Positions 1 to 8,994 are shown, counted from the stretch's first letter. The stretch is 21,232 nucleotides of DNA from Prevotella sp. (GCA_031263965.1 JAISES010000341.1:1-21232), one strand, 5' to 3'. The notes: generated by a model not told the origin, from the letters alone. A program made the numbers and translations.

Positions 1-1
1 C

Positions 2-445
2 TATTATTGGGAAAACAGAGAATCAATAAAAAAAAGTGACAATATCTCTGCTTATATTCTTAAGGTAGTTAAAAATAAGTGTTTAAATTATTTGAGGGCG
101 CAAAATATCAGAGAAAAAGCTGAAAAAACAATAAATGAACATAATATCAGGGTGTTGCATACACAAATATCGACTTTGGAAGCCTGTGATCCACAAAGTA
201 TTTTCACAGAAGAAGCCCAACAATTAGTAAGAAAAGCATTGGACTCTATGAAACCTCAGACCCGTGAGATATTTATTCGTAGCCGCGATATGGAACAGAC
301 TTATAAAGAAATTGCAAAAGACATGAATATCTCGGTTAAAGTTGTTGAGTTTCATATAAGTAAAGCCTTGCAAATCTTACGTTTATTTCTGAAAGACTAT
401 CATCTGCCTCTCCTGTTCATTCCTATGCTAATTGAATTAGCATAG
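2..445 (+). CDS. ECF sigma-70 family RNA polymerase sigma factor (5' end outside window)
   Basis: The reading frame is open from base 2 to the TAG at 443-445, so 147 C-terminal residues are visible and the true start lies left of the window. The visible part opens in sigma region 2 (a Tyr-Tyr-Trp stretch, then AYILKVVKNKCLNYLRAQ, typical of the end of region 2 in ECF factors). Region 4 follows at about visible residues 74-132, with the helix-turn-helix around TYKEIAKDMNISVKVVEFH. A TTG at 92 could pass for a start, but region 2 coding runs straight through it. In this family the factor directs RNA polymerase to the promoter of the adjacent susC operon once its FecR partner releases it. The fecR-like gene follows after 79 bases. 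The family call is secure; the target promoter is inferred from context. Confidence 0.9.
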   Translation, partial: YYWENRESIKKSDNISAYILKVVKNKCLNYLRAQNIREKAEKTINEHNIRVLHTQISTLEACDPQSIFTEEAQQLVRKALDSMKPQTREIFIRSRDMEQTYKEIAKDMNISVKVVEFHISKALQILRLFLKDYHLPLLFIPMLIELA

Positions 446-524
446 TATCCTCTTGTGATTTTTTAACAAAAAAAACAATATTTTTTTTAGGGTATCCGAT
501 TTCTTATGTGCTATATATCTAACT
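446..524 (+). promoter_or_regulatory. Sigma/anti-sigma gap with possible ECF promoter
   Basis: This 79-base gap is very AT-rich. It holds an A run, then an eight-T run and AGGGTATCC (481-497), and then TTCTTATG about 35 bases before the fecR start. A T-run followed by AGGGTA-like sequence is something I associate with this position in Bacteroides ECF loci, and it could be an autoregulatory ECF promoter. This rests on pattern recall and no promoter was measured. No Shine-Dalgarno sequence precedes the ATG at 525. Confidence 0.25.
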
Positions 525-1481
525 ATGGATAAAAATGCATTATATCGTTTTTTTTCAAACCAGTCTACTATCGAAGAAGAAAACCAAATTTTAGACTGGC
601 TGGATTTATCTCCGGAGAATAAAAAAATCTTTGTAGAGGAAAGAAACATATTTGACGCTATCATTTTAAATAATGAAGAATATGTTTCCATAAAAGGAGA
701 TAATCTTTTTATAGAAAAGAAAAGTAAAAAAACTGTACTATGGGCTAAAGAACTACTGAAAGTCGCTGCTGTTGCCGTTGTCATCATAGGTGTTTGCTTA
801 TACTATATGAATCAACAAAAAAATATTCTACTATCGTCGATGAATACTGTATCTGTTCCTGCCGGACAACGGATAGACTTTACCTTGCCGGACGGAACTA
901 AAGTTTCGATGAACTCAATGTCGGAACTTCAATATCCGGTGATGTTTGGCGATATCCGTAGGGTTAAGCTCAAGGGAGAAGCTTATTTTGAGGTTGTACA
1001 TAACGGGAAAAGCCCCTTTGTTGTTGAAACCAAAGATTATGGAGTAGAAGTTCTGGGTACTACATTCAACGTTAATGCTGATGCTGATAACTTCACAACA
1101 TCTTTGATAGAAGGAAAAGTCAAAGTGTTCAATTTGAGCAATATAGAAGAATCTTTTATTTTAAGCCCTAATGAAGAAATTGCTTTACGAAGGGGAAAAT
1201 TAGTCGTTCAACCCATTAATGACTTCGATATATTCAGGTGGAAAGACGGTTTGTTTTGTTTTAAGAATACATCTCTGGATAAATTGTTCCCTCAAATTGA
1301 AAAATACTATGATGTGAAAATTATCAATCTGGCCGAAAATAAATCTGCCTCTAAAGAACTGAGTGGAAAGATCAGGATATCTGAAGGAATAGAGCATGTT
1401 TTACGTGTTCTGTTAAAGGATACTAATCTCATATACGAAAAAAATGATAATATTATACATATAAAGTCCAAAAAGTATTAA
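525..1481 (+). CDS. FecR-family anti-sigma factor with DUF4974 domain
   Basis: This 318-residue inner-membrane anti-sigma factor holds the preceding ECF factor inactive until a signal arrives from the outer-membrane SusC. Residues 1-77 are a charged cytoplasmic N-terminal region. Residues 78-95 (LLKVAAVAVVIIGVCLYY) form the single membrane segment. The FecR domain covers about 104-205 and includes the hallmark PAGQRIDFTLPDGTKVSMN stretch and KLKGEAYFEV. A DUF4974 domain at about 248-315 (NTSLDKLFPQIEKYYDVKI onward) is expected to contact the STN domain of SusC in the periplasm. Length and domain order are normal for Bacteroidales FecR proteins. The gene lies 79 bases after the sigma gene and 133 bases before susC, whose product has the matching STN domain, so the three form one trans-envelope signalling unit. 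Confidence 0.93.
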   Translation: MDKNALYRFFSNQSTIEEENQILDWLDLSPENKKIFVEERNIFDAIILNNEEYVSIKGDNLFIEKKSKKTVLWAKELLKVAAVAVVIIGVCLYYMNQQKNILLSSMNTVSVPAGQRIDFTLPDGTKVSMNSMSELQYPVMFGDIRRVKLKGEAYFEVVHNGKSPFVVETKDYGVEVLGTTFNVNADADNFTTSLIEGKVKVFNLSNIEESFILSPNEEIALRRGKLVVQPINDFDIFRWKDGLFCFKNTSLDKLFPQIEKYYDVKIINLAENKSASKELSGKIRISEGIEHVLRVLLKDTNLIYEKNDNIIHIKSKKY

Positions 1482-1524
1482 TCTTAATAAATTGAAGATG
1501 CCTATGAAAATGACATGAAAATTA

Positions 1525-1601
1525 TAAAAAGCCTGTTAATGCGCCAACATTAACAGGCCGAAGGGATAAATAAAAGCCATTAATTCTTATAAATACCCTT
1601 A
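1525..1601 (-). ncRNA. Candidate cis-antisense sRNA to the susC leader (DonS-like)
   Basis: This is inferred from two signals. The minus-strand terminator at 1526-1558 gives a 3' end. The minus-strand octamer TATGTTTA (complement of 1608-1615) matches the Bacteroidales -7 box TAnnTTTG at all but its last base and would start transcription near 1601. The result would be an RNA of roughly 75-80 nt wholly antisense to the susC 5' leader. DonS in the Bacteroides fragilis Don N-glycan PUL is a known antisense sRNA of this kind, encoded opposite the susC leader and repressing it. No good -33 TTG/TTTG box was found at the usual spacing, so the promoter is weakly supported. Confidence 0.4.
1526..1558 (-). 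terminator. Intrinsic terminator on the minus strand between fecR and susC
   Basis: Bases 1531-1541 (GCCTGTTAATG) and 1548-1558 (CATTAACAGGC) form a perfect 11-bp stem with a 6-base loop. Read on the minus strand, the stem is followed directly by TTTTTATAATTTT (complement of 1518-1530). That is a textbook Rho-independent terminator pointing left. On the plus strand the 3' side is CGAAGGGATAAATAAA, without a U-tract, so it does not look like a terminator for fecR. All neighbouring genes are on the plus strand, so the structure needs an antisense transcript to explain it. Confidence 0.7.
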
Positions 1602-1614
1602 ATCTTGTAAACAT

Positions 1615-4600
1615 ATGAATAATAAAAATTCATTGAGTTTTTTTGTCCTCAAAAAGACTCAAAATAAACACTTTTTAAGAGTTATGAAGATAATATCTTT
1701 CTGTATGCTCGCTCTGACTTTTTGCTTAAATGCAACGGCAGTAAAGTCTCAGAATAATCTGATAACCATAAACGAAAATAATGTGCAACTGGAGAAAGTG
1801 CTTAACGAAATAGAAAAGCAATCAAATTTCCTGTTTGTATATGAGAAAAATATCGATGTAAAACAAATAGTATCGGTTGATGCTGTACAGGTTCAATTGA
1901 AGAATATATTAAACCAACTGTTTAAAGGTAAAAACATTGCATATACGATAGAAGGTTCCAATATTATTCTACGATTAAATCCCAAAGAAATTGCACAAGA
2001 CAATAAAAAGACAATTTCCGGAACTGTGAAAGATACTAATGGCGACCCTGTTATAGGGGCTTCTGTTGCCATTAAAGGAACCACCACAGGTGTAATGACT
2101 GATGTCGATGGAAAATTCACGTTGGTCATACCTGCTGACTCAAAGGTGTTAGTTTTTTCTTATGTAGGTATGAAAACCTTGGAAATACCAATTGGTACTA
2201 ACAATTCTTTTGATGTAGAACTGGAAGATTCGGCATTGCAAATGTCTGAAGTTGTTGTTACGGCATTAGGTATCAAGCGTTCCGAAAAAGCATTGAGCTA
2301 TAATGTACAGCAAGTGACAAATGAAGATCTCACTACTGTTAAAAATGCCAACTTTATAAATTCTCTTGCAGGGAAAGTAGCCGGAGTGCAAATCAACTCC
2401 AGTGCGGCAGGGCCGGGAGCTGCGGCCAAAGTAGTGATGCGCGGAGCCAAATCGATAACGCTGAGTAATAATGCATTATACGTGATCGATGGAATACCGA
2501 TGAATAATTATATGGGCACGAATACGGATGCAGGAGCATACTCATCGCAACCGGGTACGGAAAGTGCTGCCGACATTAATCCCGACGATATAGAAAGCAT
2601 GTCGGTACTTACAGGGCCTTCTGCTGCTGCGCTTTATGGATATGAAGGCGCCAACGGGGTTATATTGATTACTACGAAAAAAGGGAAAGCAGGAAGAACT
2701 TCCGTTTCTTATAGCAACAGTACTACTTTCTCTTCGGCTATGACGATGCCCAAATTCCAGAATACTTATGGAAATGTCGCCGGTTCTGTCATGAGTTGGG
2801 GTGAACCTACAAACTTCCGGTTCGATCCTAAGAAATTCTTTAATACAGGAACGAATATAGCCAACACTATTTCTCTTTCCACGGGTAATGAACAGACCCA
2901 AAGCTACTTTTCCGTATCGGCAAATAATGCGTCGGGTATTCTTCCAAATAATGATTACGACCGTTATAATTTCACCTACCGGAATACAACCTCGTTCCTG
3001 AATGATAAATTCTTATTGGATGCAAGTGTAAACTATATCATACAGAAAAGTAAAAATATGGTTTCGCAGGGACAATATTTCAATCCCCTTCCGGCTCTTT
3101 ACCTGTTCCCGCGTGGAGAGGATTTCAGAGATGTACAATTGTACGAGCGTTATGATTCCTCACGGGAAGCCAATACCCAGTTCTGGCCTTATGGCGACCA
3201 GGGTTTGTCTTTGCAGAATCCATACTGGATAATGAACAGGATGAACCGTGAAATAGACCGCAAAAGATATATGTTGTCCGCCAGTTTGAAATATAATATT
3301 ACCGATTGGTTGAATGTGGCAGGACGTGTAAATGTAGATAATTCTACTTTCCGGAATACAGACAAGCGTAATGCCGGAACATTAGCTACTTTCGCCGGTA
3401 AGAAAGGCCGTTACCGCATCGACCTGCGTGACGAAAGACAAACCTATGCCGATGTGATTGCAAGCCTGGATAAGAGAGTCGGTGATTTCTCTTTCAATGT
3501 GAATGCAGGGGCTTCAATAAAAGACCACCGCATGGAAAGCCATACGGTAGAAGGTGACTTGGAAAAAGTGACAAACTGGTTTACGACAGAGAATATGGGA
3601 CGTGCCACAGGAGTTTTCAAGCTCGATGACGACGGATTGAAGCGGCAGACACAATCTGTATTTGCAAACGCCGAAATAGGATACAATAACTTCCTGTACC
3701 TGACTCTTACCAGCCGTAACGACTGGGATTCGGCACTGTCTTGGTCTCGATCGAAAGAAAGATCATTCTTTTATCCGTCTGCCGGATTGTCGGGACTTAT
3801 AAGTGAAATAGTCACCCTTCCTGGATGGTTTACCTATCTGAAAGCGCGTGTAGCTTTTACTTCGGTTGGTAACTCTTACGGTCCGTATCTGACCAGGGAG
3901 TTCTATAAGTATGATGAACAAACAGATTCTTACTCATTAGCCAGAATACGGCCGAATTATAATCTGAAACCGGAAATTACAAATTCATACGAAGCCGGAC
4001 TTAATATGAAATTCCTGAACGGATCGCTATCATTAGACGCTACTTATTATCTGTCTGATACGAGGAATCAAACCCACCAGATTGCAGAAGGAGCAGATTC
4101 GTATGACGGAAAGCTCATTCAGGCAGGAAATGTAAGGAACTCGGGTATAGAACTGGCTTTGGGATATGATAAAAGATGGGGCGATTTTTCATGGGCTTCC
4201 AATTATACTTTTACCTATAACAAAAATAAGATTACCCGTTTACTGGACAATTCATCCGAGTACACAGGTATTACCAAGTTTGACAAAGCGACATTAGGTA
4301 ATGCCGGTTCTCCGATTGTACGGATCACAGAAGGTGGTACTATGGGAGATATCTATATGACATCCGATTTCAAACGGGATAACAACGGTTATATTTATCT
4401 CGATCATGCCACTTTATTACCATCTATGGTCAGTCTGAACCCTGATGAATATAAAAAATTGGGTTCTTTATTGCCTAAATATAATATGGGTTGGAGAAAT
4501 TCATTTTCTTATAAAGGGTTGAGGTTGAATGTCCTGCTCAGTGCGCGCATCGGCGGGTTGGTAGTGTCCAATACTCAGGCAGTACTCGACCGTTACGGCG

Positions 4601-4968
4601 TATCGGAATATAGCGCTAAACTTCGCGAAGCCGGTGGTGTAACTATCAATGGACGCAATATCTCCGCCAAGGATTTCCTGAATGCTGTAGGCGAAGGTAC
4701 GGGCAAGGCCGATTATTATGTTTACAAAGCAGATAATGTTCGTCTTCAGGAAGTCAGCCTCGAATATACTCTACCAAGAAAATGGCTGAATAATATTGCG
4801 AATGTAACAGTCGGTCTTGTAGGCAATAATCTGGCGTTGCTATATTGTAAAGCTCCGTTCGATCCTGAAGTTGTATCATCGGCATCGAGTACTTATTATA
4901 CAGGTGTGGATTACTTTATGCAACCAAGTCTGAGGAATATGGGATTTAGCCTGAAAGTACAATTCTAA
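1615..4968 (+). CDS. SusC/RagA-family TonB-linked outer-membrane transporter with STN domain
   Basis: This 1117-residue protein is the outer-membrane channel that imports glycans together with its SusD lid. Residues 1-24 are a positively charged extension, and the signal peptide core starts at MKIISFCMLAL, so M24 is an alternative start. The STN domain spans about 49-120 and is the signalling module that talks to FecR. A carboxypeptidase-regulatory-like beta-sandwich spans 133-204 (ISGTVKDTNGDPVIGASV). The TonB box is EVVVTALG at 212-219. The plug follows to about 355, including LYVIDGIPMNN and the AALYGYEGANGVILITTKKG signature. The rest is the beta-barrel, ending in the terminal Phe typical of outer-membrane barrels. 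susD follows after 14 bases. The C-terminal region is clearly paralogous to the partial SusC at 20635-21232. Regulation by the upstream sigma/FecR pair is inferred from the STN domain and gene order. Confidence 0.96.
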   Translation: MNNKNSLSFFVLKKTQNKHFLRVMKIISFCMLALTFCLNATAVKSQNNLITINENNVQLEKVLNEIEKQSNFLFVYEKNIDVKQIVSVDAVQVQLKNILNQLFKGKNIAYTIEGSNIILRLNPKEIAQDNKKTISGTVKDTNGDPVIGASVAIKGTTTGVMTDVDGKFTLVIPADSKVLVFSYVGMKTLEIPIGTNNSFDVELEDSALQMSEVVVTALGIKRSEKALSYNVQQVTNEDLTTVKNANFINSLAGKVAGVQINSSAAGPGAAAKVVMRGAKSITLSNNALYVIDGIPMNNYMGTNTDAGAYSSQPGTESAADINPDDIESMSVLTGPSAAALYGYEGANGVILITTKKGKAGRTSVSYSNSTTFSSAMTMPKFQNTYGNVAGSVMSWGEPTNFRFDPKKFFNTGTNIANTISLSTGNEQTQSYFSVSANNASGILPNNDYDRYNFTYRNTTSFLNDKFLLDASVNYIIQKSKNMVSQGQYFNPLPALYLFPRGEDFRDVQLYERYDSSREANTQFWPYGDQGLSLQNPYWIMNRMNREIDRKRYMLSASLKYNITDWLNVAGRVNVDNSTFRNTDKRNAGTLATFAGKKGRYRIDLRDERQTYADVIASLDKRVGDFSFNVNAGASIKDHRMESHTVEGDLEKVTNWFTTENMGRATGVFKLDDDGLKRQTQSVFANAEIGYNNFLYLTLTSRNDWDSALSWSRSKERSFFYPSAGLSGLISEIVTLPGWFTYLKARVAFTSVGNSYGPYLTREFYKYDEQTDSYSLARIRPNYNLKPEITNSYEAGLNMKFLNGSLSLDATYYLSDTRNQTHQIAEGADSYDGKLIQAGNVRNSGIELALGYDKRWGDFSWASNYTFTYNKNKITRLLDNSSEYTGITKFDKATLGNAGSPIVRITEGGTMGDIYMTSDFKRDNNGYIYLDHATLLPSMVSLNPDEYKKLGSLLPKYNMGWRNSFSYKGLRLNVLLSARIGGLVVSNTQAVLDRYGVSEYSAKLREAGGVTINGRNISAKDFLNAVGEGTGKADYYVYKADNVRLQEVSLEYTLPRKWLNNIANVTVGLVGNNLALLYCKAPFDPEVVSSASSTYYTGVDYFMQPSLRNMGFSLKVQF

Positions 4969-4982
4969 AAAGAACCGAAATT

Positions 4983-6563
4983 ATGAAACAATATGATTTT
5001 AAAACAATACTAACTGCGATTATCTTGTCTTTTGCAGTTTTGTTTACACCATCGTGTACCGAAGATTTTGATAATATGAATCTTCATCCGACTAATCCTA
5101 CCGAGGATGACCTTACGGAATCCGAACGATTAGGCTCCTTGTTCTCTTCTTTAATAGCCACTATGCACTATTCACAGGAAAACCGGAGCCAAATGGTAGA
5201 CCAGATGATAGGAAATCAGTATGGCGGATATATGGTAACCACAAATAACTGGCAAGGAACCAATTTTGGAACATTCAATCCGGCTAGCGATTGGGTAGAC
5301 TATCCGTTCAAGACTATAATGGTAGATTTTAATTCTAACTTCATAAAAGTAAAGAATGTTACCGAATCGAATGGATATATTTACGGATGGGCATCTATTC
5401 TCAGAGTTGCTACGATGCTGCGCGTCGCAGATACTTACGGGCCGATTCCTTATTCCCGGATAGGGCTTGTAAATTCTGATGCGATAGAATATGATAATGT
5501 ACAGGATCTTTATCATAATATGATGGCAGATCTGAATAACAGTATTGCCGTTATAAAGAGTTATCTGGCCGAAAATCCGGAAAGCCCGATGGCAGAATAT
5601 GACGTAGTGTATAAGGGTGATTTCGGCAAATGGCTCAAATTTGCCAATTCGCTGAAACTCCGTATGGCTGTTCGTATTGCATCGGTCGATACCGAATATG
5701 CAAAGAAAGCTATTGCCGAAGCTGTTGCAGGCGGGCCGATAGAAGTAAACGCCGATAATGCATTTATCCCTACACAGGATAATCCTTACTACAAGGCGTC
5801 TCATTCGTGGGGAGACCTGGCGGTAAGCGCCACTCTATCAGCCTATATGAATGGATATGGCGATCCCCGCCGTCCGGCTTATATGACATCGGTTGCCGGT
5901 TCTACTTACAGGGGAGTCCGTATGGGGATAGAGAATATTGATAAAGATATGTACTCAATCTCCTATCTTTTCTCAAAGCCTGCTTTTACAGCCGATTCTC
6001 CATTAATGGTCTTTTGTGCCGCAGAAACAGCGTTCCTTAAATCTGAGGCCGCTTTAAGGGGATGGATTGCAGGAGGAGATGCACAGGCAAAAACTTATTA
6101 TGAAGAAGGTATACGCTTGTCAATGGAACAGCATAAAGTGTCAATAGGCGATTATCTGTCGAGAACAACCTCACCGCAGGCTTATACTGACTTAATCAGT
6201 TCGGCAAACAATATTTCGGTTGCTACCCCTATTACGGTTTCCTGGAATGATGCAGGCACTTCCCAGAATACGAAACTGGAAAAAATAATCACCCAGAAAT
6301 GGTTGGCTAATTATCCTCTCGGATTTGAATCATGGTGCGATCATCGCCGTACAGGCTTCCCTCAATTCTTTCCTGCGGTGAAGAATCTTAGCTCAAGCGG
6401 ATTCATGGGCTCGGTCGATAATACATCTTCCCGTATGGTAAGGCGCCTTCCTTTCCCGCAATCTCAATATCAGGGCAATGGTAAATATGTACAAAAAGCT
6501 GTGCAGATGCTGGGTGGAGATGATGCTGCCTATACGGATCTCTGGTGGGCAAAGAAACCTTAA
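4983..6563 (+). CDS. SusD/RagB-family outer-membrane glycan-binding lipoprotein
   Basis: This 526-residue surface lipoprotein caps the SusC channel and captures oligosaccharide. The signal peptide ends in the lipobox FTPSC, with the lipid-bearing Cys at 25. The following residues TEDFD are acidic, like the export signal that sends Bacteroidota lipoproteins to the cell surface. Family hallmarks include the early ADTYGPIPYS segment, the WLKFANSLKLRMAVRIA helix, the TAFLKSEAALRGW helix and a C-terminal TDLWWAKKP. The closely similar SusD at 19046-20611 ends in TDLWWAKKN, which marks the two as paralogues of the large-protein SusD_RagB type. It lies 14 bases after susC and 22 before the GH18 gene, so all are probably co-transcribed. 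Confidence 0.95.
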   Translation: MKQYDFKTILTAIILSFAVLFTPSCTEDFDNMNLHPTNPTEDDLTESERLGSLFSSLIATMHYSQENRSQMVDQMIGNQYGGYMVTTNNWQGTNFGTFNPASDWVDYPFKTIMVDFNSNFIKVKNVTESNGYIYGWASILRVATMLRVADTYGPIPYSRIGLVNSDAIEYDNVQDLYHNMMADLNNSIAVIKSYLAENPESPMAEYDVVYKGDFGKWLKFANSLKLRMAVRIASVDTEYAKKAIAEAVAGGPIEVNADNAFIPTQDNPYYKASHSWGDLAVSATLSAYMNGYGDPRRPAYMTSVAGSTYRGVRMGIENIDKDMYSISYLFSKPAFTADSPLMVFCAAETAFLKSEAALRGWIAGGDAQAKTYYEEGIRLSMEQHKVSIGDYLSRTTSPQAYTDLISSANNISVATPITVSWNDAGTSQNTKLEKIITQKWLANYPLGFESWCDHRRTGFPQFFPAVKNLSSSGFMGSVDNTSSRMVRRLPFPQSQYQGNGKYVQKAVQMLGGDDAAYTDLWWAKKP

Positions 6564-6585
6564 TTGACATAAAAAATAAAAAATT

Positions 6586-7758
6586 ATGAAAATGAGAATT
6601 TTAAATATACCGTTTTTATTTGCTTTTGTATGCATCTTGTTTATTGGATGCAACGACTGGAAGGAAATAGAATCTCTTGATAATACGGACCTGAATACCA
6701 GTGTTAAAACAGAAGAATATTATGCAGCCCTGCGTGAATGGAAAAGTACGCCGGGATTGCCCCAGATCTTTGTCTGGTTCGACAACTGGAACGGAGTTTC
6801 CCCAACGGGAGAAAACAGTCTTCGCGGATTGCCCGATTCTGTAACTATAGCTTCAAACTGGGGCGGACATCCGAAATTCGACCTTAATCCCGAACGCAAA
6901 GCAGATATGGAATACGTTCAGAAAGTGAAAGGTACAAAAGTTGTTGTTACTCTTTTTTCCGCAAATGTAGGAGACGATATGCCGGAAGATCCGATATATA
7001 ATGTAGGCAACAGTTCCGATGAAGCAGTAGTCAGGCCTGCAATACGCAAATATGCGGAAGCTATTTACGATGCAGTAGTAGCCTCAGGATACGATGGTTT
7101 TGACTGGGATTATGAACCTTATGGCAGTGGTAATCCTAAAGCATATTTATGGCTGAACAAGGTACAAAGAAGAATCTTTGTTGAAGAACTAGGCTATTGG
7201 TTTGGGACAGGTTCCCAGCGTACCGACCGTGACGGCAGAAAACCGGCCAACCCTGGCCTGTTATTTCTTATCGATGGCGAGATTGGTACCGGGGGGCATA
7301 TGGATAAAAATTGGGAATCCCAGTATGTGGATTATTTTGTTCTTCAGGCTTATGGAGGAATGACAGATGGTCGTATGACAGGAGTACTGACGGACATGGA
7401 AGAACATATTAAGGCCGGAAGAATTACCGCAGAAGAAGTTATTCGCAGAACAATTGCAACCGAAAACTTCGAAAGTTTCGCTAATAGCGGAGGAGGATTC
7501 CTGAATATGTCAACTTATATTTATAAGAAAACTTTCAATGAAAAAGAAATCGATCAGCAGATAGGTGGCTGTGGTTTATACCGTTCAGGATTCGATTATA
7601 TGCCTAAAGGACAAGGAGATTATGATGGCTCTCCGGAATACTATTTCCTGCGCAAAGGTATTACTAATCTGTACAGGATCTTTTATGAAAGACTAAATCC
7701 AACTCCGTCAGGAGAAGAAGAGGGACAACCTAAAGGATATATATCAGGTAATTTTTAA
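6586..7758 (+). CDS. GH18-family lipoprotein, probable endo-beta-N-acetylglucosaminidase with intact DxxDxDxE
   Basis: This 390-residue lipoprotein has a lipobox at FIGC (Cys22) followed by NDWKE. The GH18 catalytic motif is complete: residues 170-177 read DGFDWDYE, giving D170, D173, D175 and the acid E177. In family GH18 the substrate's N-acetyl group takes part in catalysis, so the likely role is cleavage of the chitobiose core of N-glycans at the cell surface. The N-terminal part (WKEIESLDNTDLN, then FVWFDNW and GLPDS) is homologous to the inactive GH18-fold lipoprotein at 17974-19026 (WTETESLTVTDPN, YAWFDN, NLPDS). It is encoded between susD and a DUF1735/LamG protein, a slot often filled by surface glycan-binding proteins, so a mainly binding role is possible despite the intact motif. 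A second in-frame ATG (codon 3) is an alternative start. Family: high confidence; exact substrate: unproven. Confidence 0.85.
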   Translation: MKMRILNIPFLFAFVCILFIGCNDWKEIESLDNTDLNTSVKTEEYYAALREWKSTPGLPQIFVWFDNWNGVSPTGENSLRGLPDSVTIASNWGGHPKFDLNPERKADMEYVQKVKGTKVVVTLFSANVGDDMPEDPIYNVGNSSDEAVVRPAIRKYAEAIYDAVVASGYDGFDWDYEPYGSGNPKAYLWLNKVQRRIFVEELGYWFGTGSQRTDRDGRKPANPGLLFLIDGEIGTGGHMDKNWESQYVDYFVLQAYGGMTDGRMTGVLTDMEEHIKAGRITAEEVIRRTIATENFESFANSGGGFLNMSTYIYKKTFNEKEIDQQIGGCGLYRSGFDYMPKGQGDYDGSPEYYFLRKGITNLYRIFYERLNPTPSGEEEGQPKGYISGNF

Positions 7759-7773
7759 TAAAACGATCAGCTT

Positions 7774-8910
7774 ATGAAAAAATATATTTTGAGCTTTGCT
7801 ATTACATTATTTGGTATAATGTTTACCGGATGTGACGATGCGGAGTATAAAGTAATAGATAACAGCGTCTATTTGAGTGATGCCGCCGGATCTGCTAAGT
7901 CGACGACATTAACGATGAATAAAGGCATCGATATTAATGTGAATGTCAGGTTGGCTAAAGCAGTTGACAAAAACATAGAGGTAGAGATTAAACTAAACCC
8001 GTCTTTACTGGATCCGTATAATAAAGCTAATGATAGCGAATATTACCCTGTGCCTGATTTTCAGCTTCCAGCAGAGGCAAAAGTGACCATTCCGGCAGGG
8101 GAAATCGGTGCTGTTTATACAATCCGCGTTGAGGATTTTGAAACAGGTGGAAAACAATATGCACTCGGTGTAGAATTGGGTAATGTAATTGCCGGCGGAA
8201 TAGAAAAGTCGGTTTCACAATCGAAATTTATTTATTTGCTGTCTAAGCCACTGAATGTTTCCGTGCCTGTATTGAACGGTAAATCCGGAAAAATTACTGT
8301 CGCTCCGGAAACCAACTGGGGGATAACCACAACGCAGTGGAGCCTCGAATGTTGGGCGCGCATGTCAGCTTATAGTATTAATAATCAAGCTATATTTAAT
8401 ACCGGAAGTAGCGATCATGAAATCTATATTCGTTTTGGAGATGCCAACAAGCCATATAATTATTTGCAGATAAAAACATTAGGTGGTCAGGTACAGACGC
8501 CATCCGATCTTGTGGCTAATACGTGGTATCACTGGGCATTTGTATACGATGGCACAACCCTTACTATATATCGTAATGGTAAGCAGGATGTTAAGTTTGA
8601 TCCGCCTGCACCTAAAGGTGGAGCTGTCCGGTTCGATCTCCTGCAAATGATTTCCAGTGGATCATATTTCAAAGATCAGTGTGCTATGAGCCAGGTACGT
8701 TTGTGGAAAACGGCGATTTCTCAGACACAGATACAGAATAATATGTATTTCTCTGTTAATCCGAAAAATCCGGAACTGATAGGATTCTGGCCTATGGATG
8801 AAGGTGATGGAAGCGAATTTGCCGACATTACAGGCAATGGACATACCGCTACTGCGGCAACCGGTGTGGTACAACGATGGGAACATAATATCCGTTTCGA
8901 TCAACAATGA
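7774..8910 (+). CDS. DUF1735 + LamG-like (concanavalin-fold) surface lipoprotein
   Basis: This 378-residue probable surface glycan-binding protein has a lipobox at FTGC (Cys20) followed by DDAEY. Residues about 29-160 are a DUF1735-type Ig-like domain, recognisable from PSLLDPYNKANDSEYYPVP, then an IPAGE segment and YALGVEL. Residues about 175-360 form a LamG/laminin-G-3 jelly roll with LECWARM, TWYHWAFVYDGTTLTIYRNG, SQVRLWKTAIS and GFWPMDEGDG. No catalytic motif is visible. DUF1735 is common in N-glycan PUL lipoproteins. The gene begins 15 bases after the GH18 gene and is followed by a terminator hairpin at 8938-8974, so it closes the first operon. It is a paralogue of the protein at 16809-17954, which has the same two domains in the same order. 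A binding role is inferred from architecture and position. Confidence 0.87.
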   Translation: MKKYILSFAITLFGIMFTGCDDAEYKVIDNSVYLSDAAGSAKSTTLTMNKGIDINVNVRLAKAVDKNIEVEIKLNPSLLDPYNKANDSEYYPVPDFQLPAEAKVTIPAGEIGAVYTIRVEDFETGGKQYALGVELGNVIAGGIEKSVSQSKFIYLLSKPLNVSVPVLNGKSGKITVAPETNWGITTTQWSLECWARMSAYSINNQAIFNTGSSDHEIYIRFGDANKPYNYLQIKTLGGQVQTPSDLVANTWYHWAFVYDGTTLTIYRNGKQDVKFDPPAPKGGAVRFDLLQMISSGSYFKDQCAMSQVRLWKTAISQTQIQNNMYFSVNPKNPELIGFWPMDEGDGSEFADITGNGHTATAATGVVQRWEHNIRFDQQ

Positions 8911-8937
8911 TTTCTTAAAATTATAACTATGTGACTA

Positions 8938-8980
8938 AAGTCTCCATGTATGCATTTCCATATCATGGAGACTTATATTT
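8938..8980 (+). terminator. Probable intrinsic terminator after the first susCD operon
   Basis: Bases 8938-8948 (AAGTCTCCATG) and 8964-8974 (CATGGAGACTT) form a perfect 11-bp stem with a 15-base loop. The sequence after it is T-rich (ATATTTTAATTT). It sits 28 bases after the stop of the DUF1735/LamG gene, the expected place for the 3' end of the operon. The T-tract is interrupted, so some readthrough into the MFS-GH130-GH92 genes is possible. Confidence 0.65.
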
Positions 8981-8994
8981 TAATTTGAAAATTT

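Noticed and set aside
92..445. A short stand-alone sigma-like gene starting at the TTG at 92
   Set aside because: The frame is open back to base 2 and the upstream residues are conserved sigma region 2, so this is the inside of a gene cut by the window edge.
1531..1558. Plus-strand terminator for fecR
   Set aside because: The stem is followed on the plus strand by CGAAGGGATAAATAAA with no T-run; the T-tract exists only in the minus-strand reading.
5172..5804. 210-codon minus-strand open frame inside susD
   Set aside because: It is antisense to strongly conserved SusD sequence, and its product is rich in Cys, Ile and Arg with no domain logic, which is typical of a shadow frame.
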